The position numbers and the translations under genes are program-made. This document shows positions 21,674-21,795 of a DNA stretch of 21,795 nucleotides, piece by piece; position 1 is the first letter of the stretch; each line of letters begins with the position of its first letter. The notes beneath the pieces are model-generated. The model was not told the DNA's origin. It did not search any database and saw only the letters and a list, made by a program, of their open reading frames with translations. The stretch lies in the NCBI GenBank assembly GCA_014860175.1, contig JACZKF010000260.1:1-21795 (forward strand). Direction: 5' to 3'. This stretch comes from Desulfuromonadales bacterium (GTDB lineage Bacteria > Desulfobacterota > Desulfuromonadia > Desulfuromonadales > JACZKF01).

Positions 21674-21795
21674 TTATCGGTTCGGTACGATGACCGCTCT
21701 CCCCGCCAGGGTCCCGGCGCGCAGGTCGCGGTAGGCCTCGTGCGCCCGCTCGAGCGGATAGTAGGCGTTGTGGCTGCGGATCTGGCCACGCTCCG
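21674..21795 (-). CDS. C-terminal end of zinc-type alcohol dehydrogenase/quinone reductase (5' end outside window)
   Basis: Only the last 39 codons and the TAA at 21674-21676 are in the window. The tail ERGQIRSHNAYYPLERAHEA then YRDLRAGTLAGRAVIVP matches the C-terminus of MDR-family zinc alcohol dehydrogenases and quinone oxidoreductases (typically G-I-x-yPLEeAaeAhrxLesGxxxGKvVl). It lies 44 nt before the VOC gene on the same strand, so the operon starts further right. The catalytic and metal-binding parts are not visible. Confidence 0.75.
   Translation of the reverse strand, partial: ERGQIRSHNAYYPLERAHEAYRDLRAGTLAGRAVIVPNR

Noticed and set aside
1..21795. CRISPR arrays, tRNA or rRNA genes, and phage or toxin-antitoxin genes.
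   Set aside because: No regularly spaced repeats, cloverleaf-like sequences or recognisable proteins of these kinds were seen on either strand by eye; covariance or profile searches were not possible.

Overview
The window is GC-rich and almost fully coding. It looks like a chromosomal catabolic locus of an anaerobic Gram-negative bacterium. A relative of the Desulfuromonadales/Geobacter-Pelobacter group (Desulfobacterota) is my best guess. That is inference from the gene mix: soluble Mo/W-bisPGD enzymes, cysteine-rich ferredoxin-like proteins, an FhlA-like sigma-54 activator, an FdhD-MobA fusion and a DUF1302/DUF1329 pair. No rRNA, tRNA, CRISPR array, phage gene or complete insertion sequence was seen. 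All genes are on the minus strand except one regulator.

Reading along the minus strand (right to left), the first block (21795-18055) holds the tail of a zinc-type alcohol dehydrogenase/quinone reductase, a VOC (glyoxalase/epimerase-fold) protein, a soluble molybdopterin oxidoreductase whose predicted metal ligand is serine, and an MBL-fold hydrolase that overlaps it by 32 nt. The second block (17934-8403) begins with a promoter and an operator-like palindrome. It continues with an FdhD-MobA fusion (cofactor sulfuration plus guanylylation), a second molybdopterin oxidoreductase with a predicted cysteine ligand, an SDR dehydrogenase, an AraC regulator, an MFS transporter of the OFA/monocarboxylate type, and an old-yellow-enzyme-like FMN/4Fe-4S/FAD ene-reductase. 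A 14-bp-arm inverted repeat separates this block from the only plus-strand gene, a GAF-AAA-HTH sigma-54 activator (6639-8300). A 500-bp AT-richer control region (6136-6638), full of palindromes and repeats, lies between that regulator and the divergent third block (6135-1). The third block holds a KstD/fumarate-reductase-like FAD dehydrogenase, a small dimeric alpha-beta barrel protein, a winged-helix plus multi-cluster Fe-S protein, a DUF1329 periplasmic protein and a DUF1302 outer-membrane protein that runs off the left edge.

The working interpretation is inference. The locus appears to be an inducible anaerobic pathway for a hydrophobic, probably alicyclic or steroid/terpenoid-like oxygenated compound. 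DUF1302/DUF1329 would handle the compound at the outer membrane and the MFS protein at the inner membrane. The two Mo/W enzymes would perform hydroxylation, transhydroxylation or hydration chemistry. SDR, the KstD-like FAD enzyme and the OYE-like enzyme would interconvert alcohol/ketone and enone/saturated ketone. The MBL, VOC and small barrel proteins are candidates for ring opening or isomerisation. FdhD-MobA would mature the Mo/W enzymes. Four similar palindromes (consensus AAACGAMCGTTCGWTA), each upstream of a different minus-strand gene, suggest one repressor, probably TetR-like and encoded outside the window, that unites the locus. The substrate is not determined by the sequence.
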